Below are positions 1 through 9,904 of a stretch of 39,579 bases of DNA, piece after piece. The stretch is from NCBI GenBank assembly GCA_003427395.1, contig BFEA01000012.1, positions 1,625,689 to 1,665,267 of the forward strand. The letters are read 5' to 3'. Source of the stretch: Chara braunii. Lineage: Eukaryota; Streptophyta; Charophyceae; Charales; Characeae. The notes under the pieces were generated by a model. That model did no database searches. It had not been told where the DNA came from and saw only the letters and a program-made list of their open reading frames with translations. A program made the translations under genes and the position numbers. Numbering within the stretch: position 1 is the first letter of the stretch; the number at the start of each line of letters is the position of its first letter.

Positions 1-88
1 TTGCTCTAATTTACACCTTTCTTCCTCTCATAACTATTTTTAAGCCAATTCAAGTCATAGTTTACTCAAAACATCTACCTATTCCTAC

Positions 89-1923
89 CTAGAAATCAAC
101 TGGCAGTCCCAGTATCCTGTGAACTGCTACCCTATCTCCCTCAGGTATCCTGGAAATGGTTTGCCCTGTGCCGGCCACCAATCTCTTATGACTATCATAT
201 TTGGTTTTTCCTTCCTTGATATAAATTGCTAGAATGGAACACTCATCCCTGAGGTGCCCTTCCTGCGTGCAGAAGAAACACCTTTGTCCAACCATGCTAG
301 GCTTGACTCTCTTTATGCCTGGCTGGATTGAAGTCTCAGCCTGATCCTTAGCCTCCTTTGGTGAGTCCAACTGGGATTCCCTCTGCCTTTTACCCTGTCC
401 TGGCAGAGGCATAACCACATTCTCATTCACCTCCTTTTCTGGTGCAGGAGACTCATCTCTCTTCTCCTCAGTCTGTACCCCTTTCTCTCCACCCTTCTTT
501 CTTTCCACCATCTCTGTGGCTTCCTTCTCTTTTTCCTGATGGCTCAGTCCGAGTCCCTCCATTCCTACCAATATCTTACCCCATCTTTTCTCTCACTCTT
601 GTCCCAACTTCTTCCGTTCTGAGATTTCATTGTCTAGGTCCAGTCCCAACACACTGACCTCAGAGCCCAAGCCATCCATCCGTATTTTCATCCTTCCTAT
701 CGTGGCCGCTTCATTCTCCAATTTTATGTTGCTCATAGTCAGGGCGACCCTCAATTGGCTCACTTCTTTCTGTAATTCATCTTTCCATTTCTTCAATCCC
801 TTCATTTCCTCCTTCATCTTTTCCATATCTCTCATCAATTTTTTCACCTCGGCATCCCTCTCATCTTCCTTCTTTCTTATTCCACTTGTCTCTTCCCTTT
901 CTCTGTCTCCAATCGGCTCTTTTTCCTCTGTCCTCTTGCCCTTGGGAACCTTGTCTCCTTCCTGAATCTTCTTCCCTTCTCCAACTTCCTTCACTCCTCC
1001 CCCTTTTTCACTCCTCCTTTCTTGTATCTCTTCCCTTTCACTCTCCATTGTCCTTTTCTTTCCAAGTTTCTTCTTTCTTAGTACCATACTTGCCCTCATG
1101 CTTCTTTTCTTCTCCTCTGCTGCCTCCTCCTCTTCTTCTCCTCTGCTGCCTCCTCCTCTTCCTGTTCATCTCCCTCAGCCTGCTCAGATCCCTTGCTGCT
1201 GCTCTTGGGGGAGACCCTTATCTTGTTCTTCAATTTCTTCAGAGGCACGTTATCCTCTTCTTCAGCTTCTGCCTCCTTTCCCTGTGGCTCAACCACCTCT
1301 CTTCCAATCTATAGCCCCTTCTCTTGCAGCCTTTCTTTTCTTGTTTGATATTACCTGGTCTGGGTGTAGGCTATCCGCAATTCTGTTGTTATTCTCTTCC
1401 AGGTTCGGCTACCTGCCACAATTCCTTTAACTTCCTGTCTTTCAGTCTCTTCTGATCTTGCAATCAACTGTTTCTTCTTTTCCTCCTTGTTCCACTCGCA
1501 TTTCTCTGCGGCCAGCTGCAAACTCTCGATAAAGTCCTCTAGATTGGTTCCATCAAACCTTAAGTCATCCTCTACATCGTCCCTTGGGAAGGCCCCCATG
1601 TCCTTCCATAACCTCTCCTTGCATACTTTCCACCTTGTGCACCCTGTCACCACTCCTTCAATCCTCCTCTTGTACATTCCTGCTCCACTCACATTTGCAA
1701 TCTTCTCCCTGTCACCCCATTCTCTCCTGAATGCGTACTCTTCAAGGTCTCGCAGAAAAACTCGCAGGCTGTCTCCAACCTTGTAAATGGGCAGTTCCTC
1801 CAGTTTCCTTGAGACTCTCTGATCCCCCCTCTGCCCGCCCTTTCTCAAGGTAGGTCCAGAGGGCCCTGCCACTGCCCCTCTCTGAGCCATGTCCTTTTCT
1901 TTTCCAAGGGTCACCATCTCCAC
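89..1923 (-). pseudogene. Second gag-like gene (capsid-like domain, coiled coil, CCHC knuckle), decayed
   Basis: Seen: three minus-strand open segments join into one gag-like protein. The N-terminal part (1923-1351) has a conserved stretch reading FDGTNLEDFIESLQ, resembling the capsid region of Ty3-type gag. A glutamate/lysine-rich linker follows, then a long heptad-rich coiled coil (about 860-600). The C-terminal part holds an intact zinc knuckle C-x2-C-x4-H-x4-C (CFFCTQEGHLRDEC, 239-280), the RNA-binding nucleocapsid motif. The likeliest start is the ATG at 1888-1890 (MAQRG) or the one at 1923. Lesions: TAA 1351-1353, TAG 1309-1311, TGA 1096-1098, a frameshift in the GAA-rich run near 1098, TGA 593-595. 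Known: such proteins build retrotransposon particles and package RNA. Odd: it starts only about 370 bp past the integrase of element 1, in the same direction, with no LTR or PBS between. Its own pol, if any, lies off the left edge. It is either a 5'-truncated neighbour or an extra 3' ORF of element 1. Confidence 0.7.
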
Positions 1924-2036
1924 ACAGAGAAGGAGCCAATGACAGGTATGAGGGTCAGATCATCATCAAGGCAACATTCCTTGTCAAACATAAGTTGACA
2001 ACGCTTCTTCTTATCAGGCACTCCATATACGCACAT

Positions 2037-2037
2037 A

Positions 2038-2078
<41 letters not shown>

Positions 2079-2192
2079 TATATATTTATATTTTTATATA
2101 TATATATATATATACACACACACATATCCCCACTTATACCCTTTTGCTTCCATATATGTGCACATACACACACACATATATATATATATGCA
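2037..2192. repeat. (TA)n / (CA)n microsatellite
   Basis: A long alternating TA tract (about 2039-2115) is followed by CA and a second TA run (about 2160-2192). It separates the integrase end of element 1 from the gag-like gene at 89-1923. No LTR, polypurine tract or PBS is recognisable in 1940-2295. Confidence 0.95.
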
Positions 2193-2295
2193 TGTATGTA
2201 TCCATGTATATATGAGCATATTCTTGGGCAATAGGGTACATACCTGCATAGAAACTGATACACATATGCATACCTAAAATACCTTCCCAATCTAT

Positions 2296-3548
2296 TCAAG
2301 CTTTCACACCGTAGCTGAGCTTACCTGTTCTCTGACTCCGACCTCGGAACTTCTTCAGTCTAGATCCTGAGACCCAGTCCTTCCTTGGAGTCTCATCCAT
2401 CTCTTCTAGCTCATATGCCTCATGAAGTCCCTGCTTCCTGACTTTGAATGGTTCTAGCCACCGTTTGTCAAATTTCCGCGACCACTGCATTTCCAGAGAG
2501 GAATCATAGAGTAATACTGTCTCGCCAACTTGTAGAGGTTCGAGTCTTACTCTAGGTAGTTTGTCCTGCCTTTCCTTATCTTTTCCCCTGCTGTCTGCAA
2601 CGTTCATGGCCGCTTCCTGCACCCTTTCTTCAGTGGCGATGATCTGCCATGCCCTTAGATCTAGCAGTTCCTCCAAAGTCAAGTTATTCTCCAGGTCCTG
2701 CCTGCGCCATGTTTTCAGGAAGCTTTCAATAAGAAATGTGGCGTGACGCCCATATCAGAGTGTCGCAGGTGAATACCCGGTCGTTCTCTTTACAATGATG
2801 TTTTCCACAAAAAACACTCTTCTTAGGAACTTTAGCCAGAGGTTCGGCTTCCCACTGGTCCATTTGGCCAACAGGTTAGTAATTGTGTTATGGCCTCTCT
2901 CAACTGGTGCATTCGCTTGTGAATGAGCCCGAGTTGTATAGTTACCTATGACCCCCAATTCCTTCAGCAATTCTTTCACCTCCTTACAAACCCTCTGTCC
3001 ATTGTAAACTCCAATACGAAAGGATATATGAGAAAATATTCTTTAATACAATCCGTCAGCATTGCCCCGGTCTTGTTCCTGATCGCTCTGCCATCAACGA
3101 ATCCTGTAAGGTTGTCGCTTGCGTCAAATATATAGTTATATCCTCCAAGACCTAGTGACATAGCCAGTAGATCCAGGTGAACAACCGCCCTTACTTACTC
3201 GATATATCTAGGATGCAGAGGCTCCTTATACCTGATAGGCGATCGAATTTGACAGGGCACGCACGATTCACAGTATTTTCGCATCATCTCAAACATTCCT
3301 TCCCAGTAGTAGAGCTCTATAACCTTCTTATAAGTAGCTGCGAAACTCCGATGTCCTCCATCTATCCCATCGTGTAATGCAGCTACTGCGTCAATCTGAC
3401 GATTCCTCCCACGTACGCCACATCGCAGCGACTCCCACTTGTCTCTGATGAACAAGTGGCCACCTCTTACTACATAGTGATCTCTCATCCTGAGAGTTTT
3501 TCCACTCACTTCTCTCTCTCTTTTATCTCCTGAGAGGAGCAACCCCAT
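2296..3548 (-). pseudogene. Integrase of element 1 (zinc-binding, DDE core, C-terminal domain)
   Basis: Integrase inserts the cDNA into the host genome. Seen in order: an HHCC zinc-binding domain (LHDGIDGGHRS then KYCESCVPCQ, 3390-3250); a core with D in VHLDLLAM (just before 3161), D in EFTMDRGF (near 2990) and E in NAPVERGH (near 2885). The D-to-E spacing is about 34, as in DD35E enzymes, allowing for the frameshift. The C-terminal part (2296-2682) has the basic, aromatic segment VGETVLLYDSSLEMQWSRKF, typical of the DNA-binding region that ends Ty3 integrases. Lesions: TAA 3195-3197, frame jump near 2985 (a few bases lost in a T/G run), TGA 2755-2757. I see no chromodomain. The frame upstream is continuous with the RNase H linker. 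Stop at 2296, then the TA microsatellite. Confidence 0.85.
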
Positions 3549-4460
3549 TTCTAAATAGAACCCATCATACTCCTCTTACCTGAATTGCTCTGAAATTTCT
3601 TCTTGTTCGAACTCTCCTTGCTTTTCTCTATCAAACTCGTAATCATCCCCAATAACTATCTCATCGGCCTTTACTATTTCTCTTTCATTATTCACTTAGA
3701 CTTGTAATAGCGAATTTGTCAGGTAGTACATTCTTTCCATCATGGCTACCTGTTCGTCAGTCTGTTGGACTCCTGCTTCGATCGTTCGCGGCTCATCCAT
3801 TATCCTATAATTCTCTGCGAGAGCCAACTCCATCATCCATTCCGTATTTCTCTCGCCCCAAGAGTCCTCCTTCTCTAATGGTGTGAGTATCAGGGAAGGT
3901 TCTCTCATGAATTCGGGAGGCGGATGCCACATCGGATTTCCTTTCCTAATTTTCTTACTCTCGACAAACATGAACCAACAGTTCACGTGAGTTCGCATGT
4001 TTTCCCCTTCGTCCAAAAACCCGTCTACTGGAGGCGTTTCTTCATTGGATTCTTCCTGATTTCCCCACTCAATTCTACTCATGCCATCCGCCCTGTTTTT
4101 GTTCCCAGGGATCCGTTCTAACTGGAAGTCGAACATCCAGATATAGGTGACTCATCTGGCTATGGTTGGATCTGAGGGTGAGAAATTCTTGAGCGAGTGC
4201 ACAAGTGCCGTAGGATCGATCCTCAGTACAAACCTCCTTCCAAAGAGGTAATGCATAAAGATCCTTAGGCAATGCAGAACCGTCAAGACTTCTCTTTTGA
4301 ACTGCGAGTAGTTCTTTTTGTTGAGTTGAGTGTTCCACTTTCAAACCTCAGCGGCCTCTCCTTTCCTTCACTGTCTGTCTGGATCAGGACGCCTCCCAGG
4401 ACGGTTGGTCCGACGTCAGTTTCAACTATGAAGGGTCTTTCCATAGTCGCATCAAAGTCC
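3549..4460 (-). pseudogene. RNase H of element 1 plus RH-IN linker
   Basis: RNase H removes the RNA strand during cDNA synthesis. Seen: the first acidic residue in RPFIVETDVGPT (near 4417), LGGVLIQ, then SGTLNSTKR followed, after a frame jump near 4320 in an A-rich run, by NYSQFKREVLTVLHCL, LFGRRFVLRID and the terminal FDFQLERIPGNKNRADGMSR (4136 leftward), which is the hallmark end of Ty3 RNase H. TGA 4152-4154 replaces a Trp expected just before VTYIWMFDFQ (TGG>TGA). The linker to integrase (4070-3549) is acidic, low in conservation, and holds TAA 3696-3698 and TAA 3576-3578; the frame continues through both. Confidence is high for the domain, low for any function of this copy. Confidence 0.87.
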
Positions 4461-5732
4461 GGTACCCTTAGTACCAGACCTCCCTCTCTGAACTCCTTCA
4501 ATTCTTCCACCAGCTCTTCTTGATGATTTTCCCATTCCCATTCCTGATCCTTACGGACTAGCTTCCTTAGGTGCTCAGTTTTACTAGCAAACCTTTCTAT
4601 AAATCTTCTCCAGAACCCACAGGTACCAAGGAAGCTTCGAACTTCACCCACATTTCTGAAAGGAGTGGGTTATTCCAGGATTTTATTGGTCTTCTTCTTA
4701 TCAGGGCGCCGACCATGCTCGTTGCAAATGTATCCTAGAATGATTATCCTTTACGCAATGTCTCAACTTCACTCCACTGTCGGTGAGGTTGTATTCCTCT
4801 AATAGAGATAAGACTTCTCTTAATCCCTGAACATGTTCCCATACAAACTTTCTCACCCCTGGAGCCACTTCTGACTCACCCTTCTCAATCGGACCCTTAA
4901 CTGCAAGATCATCTATGTATGGCTCGGTGATCTGAGAGCTGATTGGCTGCATAACCCTGATTATGCTCCGTTGCACCATGGCCACAACATTGGTCCATCC
5001 TTGCGGCGCAACATTCATATGGACCAATTCCCTTGGCGTGTGCATCGCCGTGATGGGACGGTCTGCCGAATAGACTGGAAACTGATCATACCCGGAGTAA
5101 AGGTCGATGAGGGATACAATTGACCTTCCTGCACAAGCTACTGACAACTGGTCAACGTTGGGCAAACCCACTGTATCCCTTACGGTTACCGCGTTCAGTC
5201 ATTGGAGGTCTTGCACCCATCTGAGTACCCCATTTGGCTTTACAAAACAGAACCAGGGAGAGGCATATGGTGCACTGGAGTACCCCGCCACATCCGTGCG
5301 GATCTTTCCATCTAGGTACTCTACCACCCTTCTGCGATCCTCGGGGTTGGGATACTTACCTCCTCGGATATTCCATGGCTCATGAGATACAGTATGAATG
5401 CGGATCATTTCTATCTTGTCCACATTCAGCCTCCCACGTTGATCATCGTTGAAGGCATATGCCCCATGTTTTACGCATATCAGTTTTTTCACCAAGTCCT
5501 CCTCTTGCCTTGTCAGAAAGCCAGGTTCCCCTATTATCAGTTCTTTCTCAGTCTCATCGTCGATACGACAAGGCCCATTCTGGATGCCTTCCCTCATTCG
5601 CTATATCATTTCCCTTTCCTGATCATAATACACCCCTTCTTCTTGACTCACTAGAACTGGCACAGGGTGACTTTTCTTATCTACCATCTTGTACCTCCTT
5701 TTGGAGCCCTGCTTGAACCCACCCCTAAAAAA
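4461..5732 (-). pseudogene. Reverse transcriptase of element 1
   Basis: RNA-dependent DNA polymerase of the element. Seen: fingers ASPWFCFVKPNGVLRWVQDL (near 5260-5200), motif A LIDLYSGYDQF (Asp at 5103-5105), motif B APQGWTN (near 5005), motif C YIDDLAV with both catalytic Asp (4908-4913), and the connection VGEVRSFLGTCGFWRRFI (4650 leftward), typical of Ty3/gypsy. The N-terminus in this frame reads back without a stop to the TTTTTTA heptamer at 5726-5732, not to a clear start codon of its own; an ATG lies at 5685-5687. Lesions: TAG 5601-5603, TGA 5199-5201 inside the QDL-LNAVTVRD motif (apparent CGA>TGA), frame jump near 4750, TAA 4670-4672. The catalytic residues themselves are intact. Confidence 0.9.
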
Positions 5733-6718
5733 TGCTGACCGGCAGCTTGAGCATTCGGTGCATGTGGCACTATCATCTGAGAAGAAGGAGGTGGTCTGTA
5801 AACGAGATCGACCCTTCCCCCTTCCGGATCGTCTTGGATCCTTTCTGCGAGTGCCCTGACTGCGTCAGGATCAGCCATCCTATAGGCCGATACCAGTTCC
5901 ACCGCGTCACTGATATTGATCAGGCTTAATACAAGCCTTTTGGCTTCTTCATCATCTGACTCATCCTCTCCTTCTTCCCATTCCAGTTCCCTCCTCCTAT
6001 TTTTTGATTCCTCGAATGTGTAGGATCCGGCATTGAGCTTGTTCTTCGAGCCGTGTGGGCCAGTATTCCTACAGGTGATAACCTCAAAGTTCCCACAGGC
6101 AGGATCACATAGGATAACGAACATGGTCCCGTCGTGCTTGTTCATAATGAGCGCCTCGGATCTGCACAGGAACGCCCTTCCCAGTAATATTGGAAGGTCC
6201 AACCTGGGCATGACGTAGAAACACGTATGTACCTTGACTCTTCTTATTTCTATCACTATATTTGACGCAACCCCCGTGTATCCGGTCTTGCCGCTGGCTC
6301 CATTGAGAAACCCGCAATCGTTTTCATCTACCTCCAATCCTAGTTTTACTGTTGTTTCTCCGTTTATAATGTTTATCTCTGCCCCGGTGTCAATCATCCC
6401 ACGAGACATTTTCCCCTTTACCATAATATCAATGGACACTGTTCCCACGAACTTCCAGTCCATTTGGCTTCCTGCCACGCTCCAGTTAGCCTCCTTGGGA
6501 ATTAAATCCCTCATTCGGACCGATGCTACTCTCCGGCGTGATAACGTAGCCTTCACCATCTCTCTTAACTTAGGAGCCGAAGCGAGGATTTCTTTCAGGT
6601 TTAGTAGTTCATTGTGCCCCTTCAATAGTTTATTCACCAGACCTTCCAGATCCACCCCTTCTTCGATCGAGGTTTGGTACTTCCTCTTCTTGCTCAGTCC
6701 CGTATCCCCTTTTGATCT
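5681..6718 (-). pseudogene. Aspartic protease of element 1 (in frame with gag)
   Basis: Retropepsin that cleaves the polyprotein. Seen: active-site motif MIDTGAEINII (catalytic Asp codon 6389-6391), then the hydrophobic-Gly motif LPILLGRAF near 6200-6180, the usual second landmark of retropepsins. An N-terminal helical stretch (LVNKLLKGHNELLNLKEIL) precedes it. A very acidic tail (EWEEGEDESDDEE) and a proline-rich end follow, which may link to RT. It is in the same frame as gag and is separated from it only by TGA 6719-6721, so gag-pro was probably one protein. The zero frame ends at TAG 5681-5683, just after the slippery heptamer. The active-site DTG is intact. Confidence 0.85.
5726..5732 (-). 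other. Candidate -1 ribosomal frameshift heptamer T TTT TTA
   Basis: On the minus strand TTTTTTA is read in the gag-protease frame as T|TTT|TTA, the X XXY YYZ register. It has the same sequence as the HIV-1 gag-pol slippery site. The zero frame stops 13-15 codons later (TAG 5681-5683). The -1 frame is open from the heptamer straight into RT. A downstream GGGTG/CACCC pairing (near 5720 with 5665-5669) is possible but weak. The rival explanation is a one-base indel in the T run. Confidence 0.5.
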
Positions 6719-8939
6719 TCATTTCTTAGCTTCGCCTTTCCTTCTCTTAGCCCTTATCTTCGCCTGCCTTTCTTCTTCCTCCCTAATCTTCTCATCCTCA
6801 TCTTCATCATCCTCTACCGTGATAGGTGGTTCTTCTTCCGGTGGCTGGGAAGCCTGAGCTTTTTCCTTTTGAGGATTCCCTTCTGCGGGTCTTCTTGTAG
6901 CGAATGGAATCGTTCCTCTTATACTTCTCTGACTTTCACTGTTCCTTGCGGCCATATTGGCTCTCAACATTCTCGGGTTGGATTCATTTGGCCCATCTCC
7001 TGATCCCCCGCGCTCCATGGTAAATACTCTTGGGCATCCAACCCCTTCTGCTTCTTCACATATCCCTTGAAGCCTCAGGTGTAGCCTCTGCGTTTTGTCT
7101 ACCAAGTCTTCCATCCTATCGAACGTGTTTCTGACGTTTTCCCTAACGTCTTCCTCCTCCGTTTCTTCTTCTACAAGCGGCACGTCTCCTTTGTCTTCTC
7201 CAATTCCCATCCTACTCACTTTATCTTCCAAGTTAGTTATATCTTCCACCTGCACTACTGGTTCTTCCCTTTCCTGCCAAATTCGGAACATCCCTAGTGC
7301 GTTGGGACCAAGTGCGGCCACACGAAGAGCCTCTGCCCTCGTGCCACCTGGAATCTCAGGATCAATCACCCTACTATTTTGGTCGAACACCTCGCCTTCC
7401 ATGTTTGATGTTATGAGCTCTTCACGCTCGTCAAGCTTTCTAACATGACATCGTTTCACCGTGTGCCCTTTGATCGTGCAGTGGGTATAGACGCATGCAC
7501 TGTAATCAATCCACCCCCTGCCATATCCTTGTCTGTTCCATTGTCCATTTCCTCTACCATACCCCCTTCCATAGCTTTGGTCGTATCCACGACCATACCC
7601 TTGCCGGTATTCCTGCCCGACTGGATTTGCACCCCCTTGGGGCTGCCCCCAGTTCCTACCTCGGTTTCCATCTCCTCTGTTACCTGCTCCTCGTTCCCCT
7701 GGTCCCTGATTTCTACCACTATTCCTACCTCTTCAATGTCCTTGTCCTTGTCTTTGTCCTTGTCCTTGAGACCTGTTTTGGTTTTGACCACCTTGGCGGC
7801 TAGATCCCGCTTGGTTCTGCCCTGTTAGTTGAAGTTGTCCCGTGTTTTGGTCTCCTCCCAAATTCTGATTCTGGGGTAACATGGGGTATGGACCCTGCGT
7901 AGGCCATGGCCCTACCGGGAAGTACCCAGGCCATGCTCCCATACGCAGACCCACGGGTCATTGACCATATTGTGCTGTGTTCGTTCACGGCTCTTGTCCA
8001 TACTGGACTATCGCTTGTTGAGTTACTTGTCCTTTTCCCGACCCTTGTCCTCCGATAGGGATATTTTTAGTCTTCCTTTGACACTTGGTCAGTTTGCCCG
8101 TTCCTTCTGGTCCTCCATCTTCTGCTTCTTCTTCTCCATCTTCCTCTTCCTTCCTTCTCTTTCCTGATGGCTGTGTCACTGTTAACACTTTCGATGATGT
8201 CACTCTTTCCCAAAGCTTTTTTATCTCATTTGCCATATTGCTCGGCACTCCTCCTAGTACACTATCCGTTCCTTGGATCGTCCCCACTGCCTTTCTTTTC
8301 TTTCGTTCGACCTTGATTTGGTGATGGAACACTTGGTCCATGTCTCCTGCCACGATGTTCCTTTTTATGGTTTCCCAGGTTGTCTTTTTCCCGGCGGCTT
8401 TCCCTCGGGTTAGTTCCATCGCCTCATACCCAGAGAATTTCCCCATGAATATGACGCAGTGCATCTCTTCAGACAACCCTGGGACCCTCTCGGCTGTCTT
8501 TTCGAACGTGTTGGCGAACGCCCTGATCGTGGTGAAGTCATCTTTGTTCATGTTGTAGAGATGGTCAATTGTGAGCAGACCATCTCCCAGCTTAAACGTC
8601 TTTTGCATACCCCTTTTAAACTCAGTCCAATCATTGTTGGATTTCCTCACTACCTCTTCCACGTCAGAGGTGCATTCCCACCATACATACTCGAACAATT
8701 GGGTGAACTTCTCGGCCGGTGTCAATTGGTTGAAGATGTGTTCAAGCAGTTCTAAACAATGAGTGACCCTATCCCCTTTGAAAGGGAATATGTCTATCCT
8801 CGATAGGTTAGACCTCTTTATCGTTCTTTTCTCTAGTAACTTGACGATTTCTGCCGTGGTGATTGGCGGCCCTCCGTTGGCGCTGACATCGCCCATCTTT
8901 TCCCATTTTCCTTTCTTGGTTCCTGCTAGATCGTAGACC
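6719..8939 (-). pseudogene. Gag of element 1 (capsid-like, GYGR/RG-rich, knuckle with a lost Cys, acidic tail)
   Basis: Structural protein of the virus-like particle. Seen: a capsid-like N-terminus (FKGDRVTHCLELLEHIF, NNDWTEFKRGMQKTFKLGD, 8800-8600); a Q/G-rich then GYGRG-repeat region (about 7920-7510) like RNA-binding RGG segments; a CCHC-type knuckle ending CTIKGHTVKRC (7460-7490) in which the first canonical Cys position is Tyr (TAT 7487-7489, one G>A from TGT); then an acidic coiled-coil-like tail (7440-6721). All segments are in one frame, broken only by TGA at 7985-7987, 7958-7960, 7733-7735 and 6719-6721, each one C>T from CGA (Arg). The likely start is ATG 8894-8896 (MGDVSANG). The frame also reads upstream to a splice-acceptor-like site at 8940. 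Confidence 0.82.
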
Positions 8940-8962
8940 CTGTTAAGACACACAAAACGACA
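8940..8962 (-). other. Splice-acceptor-like site before gag
   Basis: On the minus strand a T/G-rich tract ends TTTTGTGTGTCTTAACAG, with the AG ending at 8940. The gag frame is open immediately after it. Donor-like GTATGAG and GTAAGAT occur upstream near 9040-9020, between ORF B and gag. Sequence resemblance only. Confidence 0.35.
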
Positions 8963-9087
8963 ATTGATCCACCCTTTTCGTCACTATCTTGACGTATTTT
9001 TTACTCTTGTCACTTGATCTTACCCTATATGACTTCTCATACCTTTTTTTTTTTTTTCCCTCAACCGAGTATCTCTTCCAGGAGCAC

Positions 9088-9840
9088 TCAGTCCCCGTGC
9101 CAAAAACTTCTAACCATACTAAATAAGGAAGGGATTTCATCTATAAATTCTTCAATACATGCCTCCCGGCAGAGATTGCCCCAGTAGGTCGAGAGATCTT
9201 CCAAACGGTAGATGCGTAGATACGTGTTTACCACGCATCGTACGTTATAAAAATCCCTATTCTTTAGTTTCAGTCCCATCTCTAAGTATAGACGGTAAAC
9301 AACTTCCGATGTCTCAAATTCGAAGCCCATCTCTGGAGCAGATCAGACTGCGAATACTGCCCGTTCTACATTCTCAATCCCCCAAAATGCTTCATCAATT
9401 ATGAAGCCCGGAAGCGTGGATTTAATGTACCTTATTAGATACACGAATTCAGCGGCCCACTTTGCTACGATTGATTTTATAACTTCTCATTCTTCTCCCC
9501 AATACATTCTCCTTCAAAATGCGTCGAGGTCCAATCCGGCTATCAATACGTACTCAGAGACGGGGCGGCTTTCCCCTATCGTAAGGTCGATCGCGTGTGC
9601 TCTCCAGAGAAGGGTCAGAAGATAAAACGTCACTTTTACTATTGCCTGTCTTTTCCTTGGGGTCCACCCGGTTTCTATCCAAAGGAAGGCTTCTGGTCCT
9701 ATCGGTATCCCACACCATGAGTCCATTTCTTCATCCAGATCTATCGTTCTCTTTAGAAGCGTCATCTTAACCCCTCCTTCCTTTGGCTCGGGCAGGTTGA
9801 TCAGAAAGCTCCGATCAGCGAACCACATTAAAGGAGCCAT
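9088..9840 (-). pseudogene. Pre-gag ORF B, unknown family, paralogue of ORF A
   Basis: I do not recognise the family. About 250 codons in one frame from ATG 9838-9840 (MAPLMWF) to TGA 9088-9090, broken by TGA 9514-9516, 9487-9489 and 9343-9345; each reads as Arg CGA>TGA and the frame continues. Recognisable blocks: GIPIGPEAFLWIETGW, TLPGFIIDEAF, VYRLYLEMGLKLKNRD, VVNTYLRIYRLEDL. Each has a counterpart in ORF A in the same order, so A and B come from a tandem duplication. There is no zinc finger, transmembrane segment or signal peptide that I can see. It lies between the RG-rich ORF/ORF A and gag, inside element 1. The role is unknown; accessory, coat-like or captured host protein are all open. 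Confidence 0.6.
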
Positions 9841-9850
9841 CCTGATATTC

Positions 9851-9872
9851 CTGTTACAACAGTCAAAGAAAG
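9851..9872 (-). other. Splice-acceptor-like site before ORF B
   Basis: Minus strand: TTTCTTTGACTGTTGTAACAG with the AG ending at 9851, preceded by a branch-point-like TACTAAG about 40 nt upstream. The ORF B ATG follows 10 nt later. It resembles the sites before gag and ORF A. Confidence 0.4.
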
Positions 9873-9904
9873 AACCCTTATTTTCTTAGTAACCACTAAA
9901 TTTC

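Noticed and set aside
1995-2299. Tyr/Ile-rich ORFs over (TA)n
   Set aside because: Microsatellite translation.
7445-7828. Plus-strand Ser/Leu-rich ORFs opposite gag
   Set aside because: Antisense shadows of the GYGR-rich gag region, which has a coherent zinc knuckle on the minus strand.
6719-9516. Reassigned or recoded TGA (many in-frame TGA at apparent Arg)
   Set aside because: TAA and TAG stops occur in the same frames, Trp>TGA occurs too, and true frameshifts are present; decay by transitions explains all of these.
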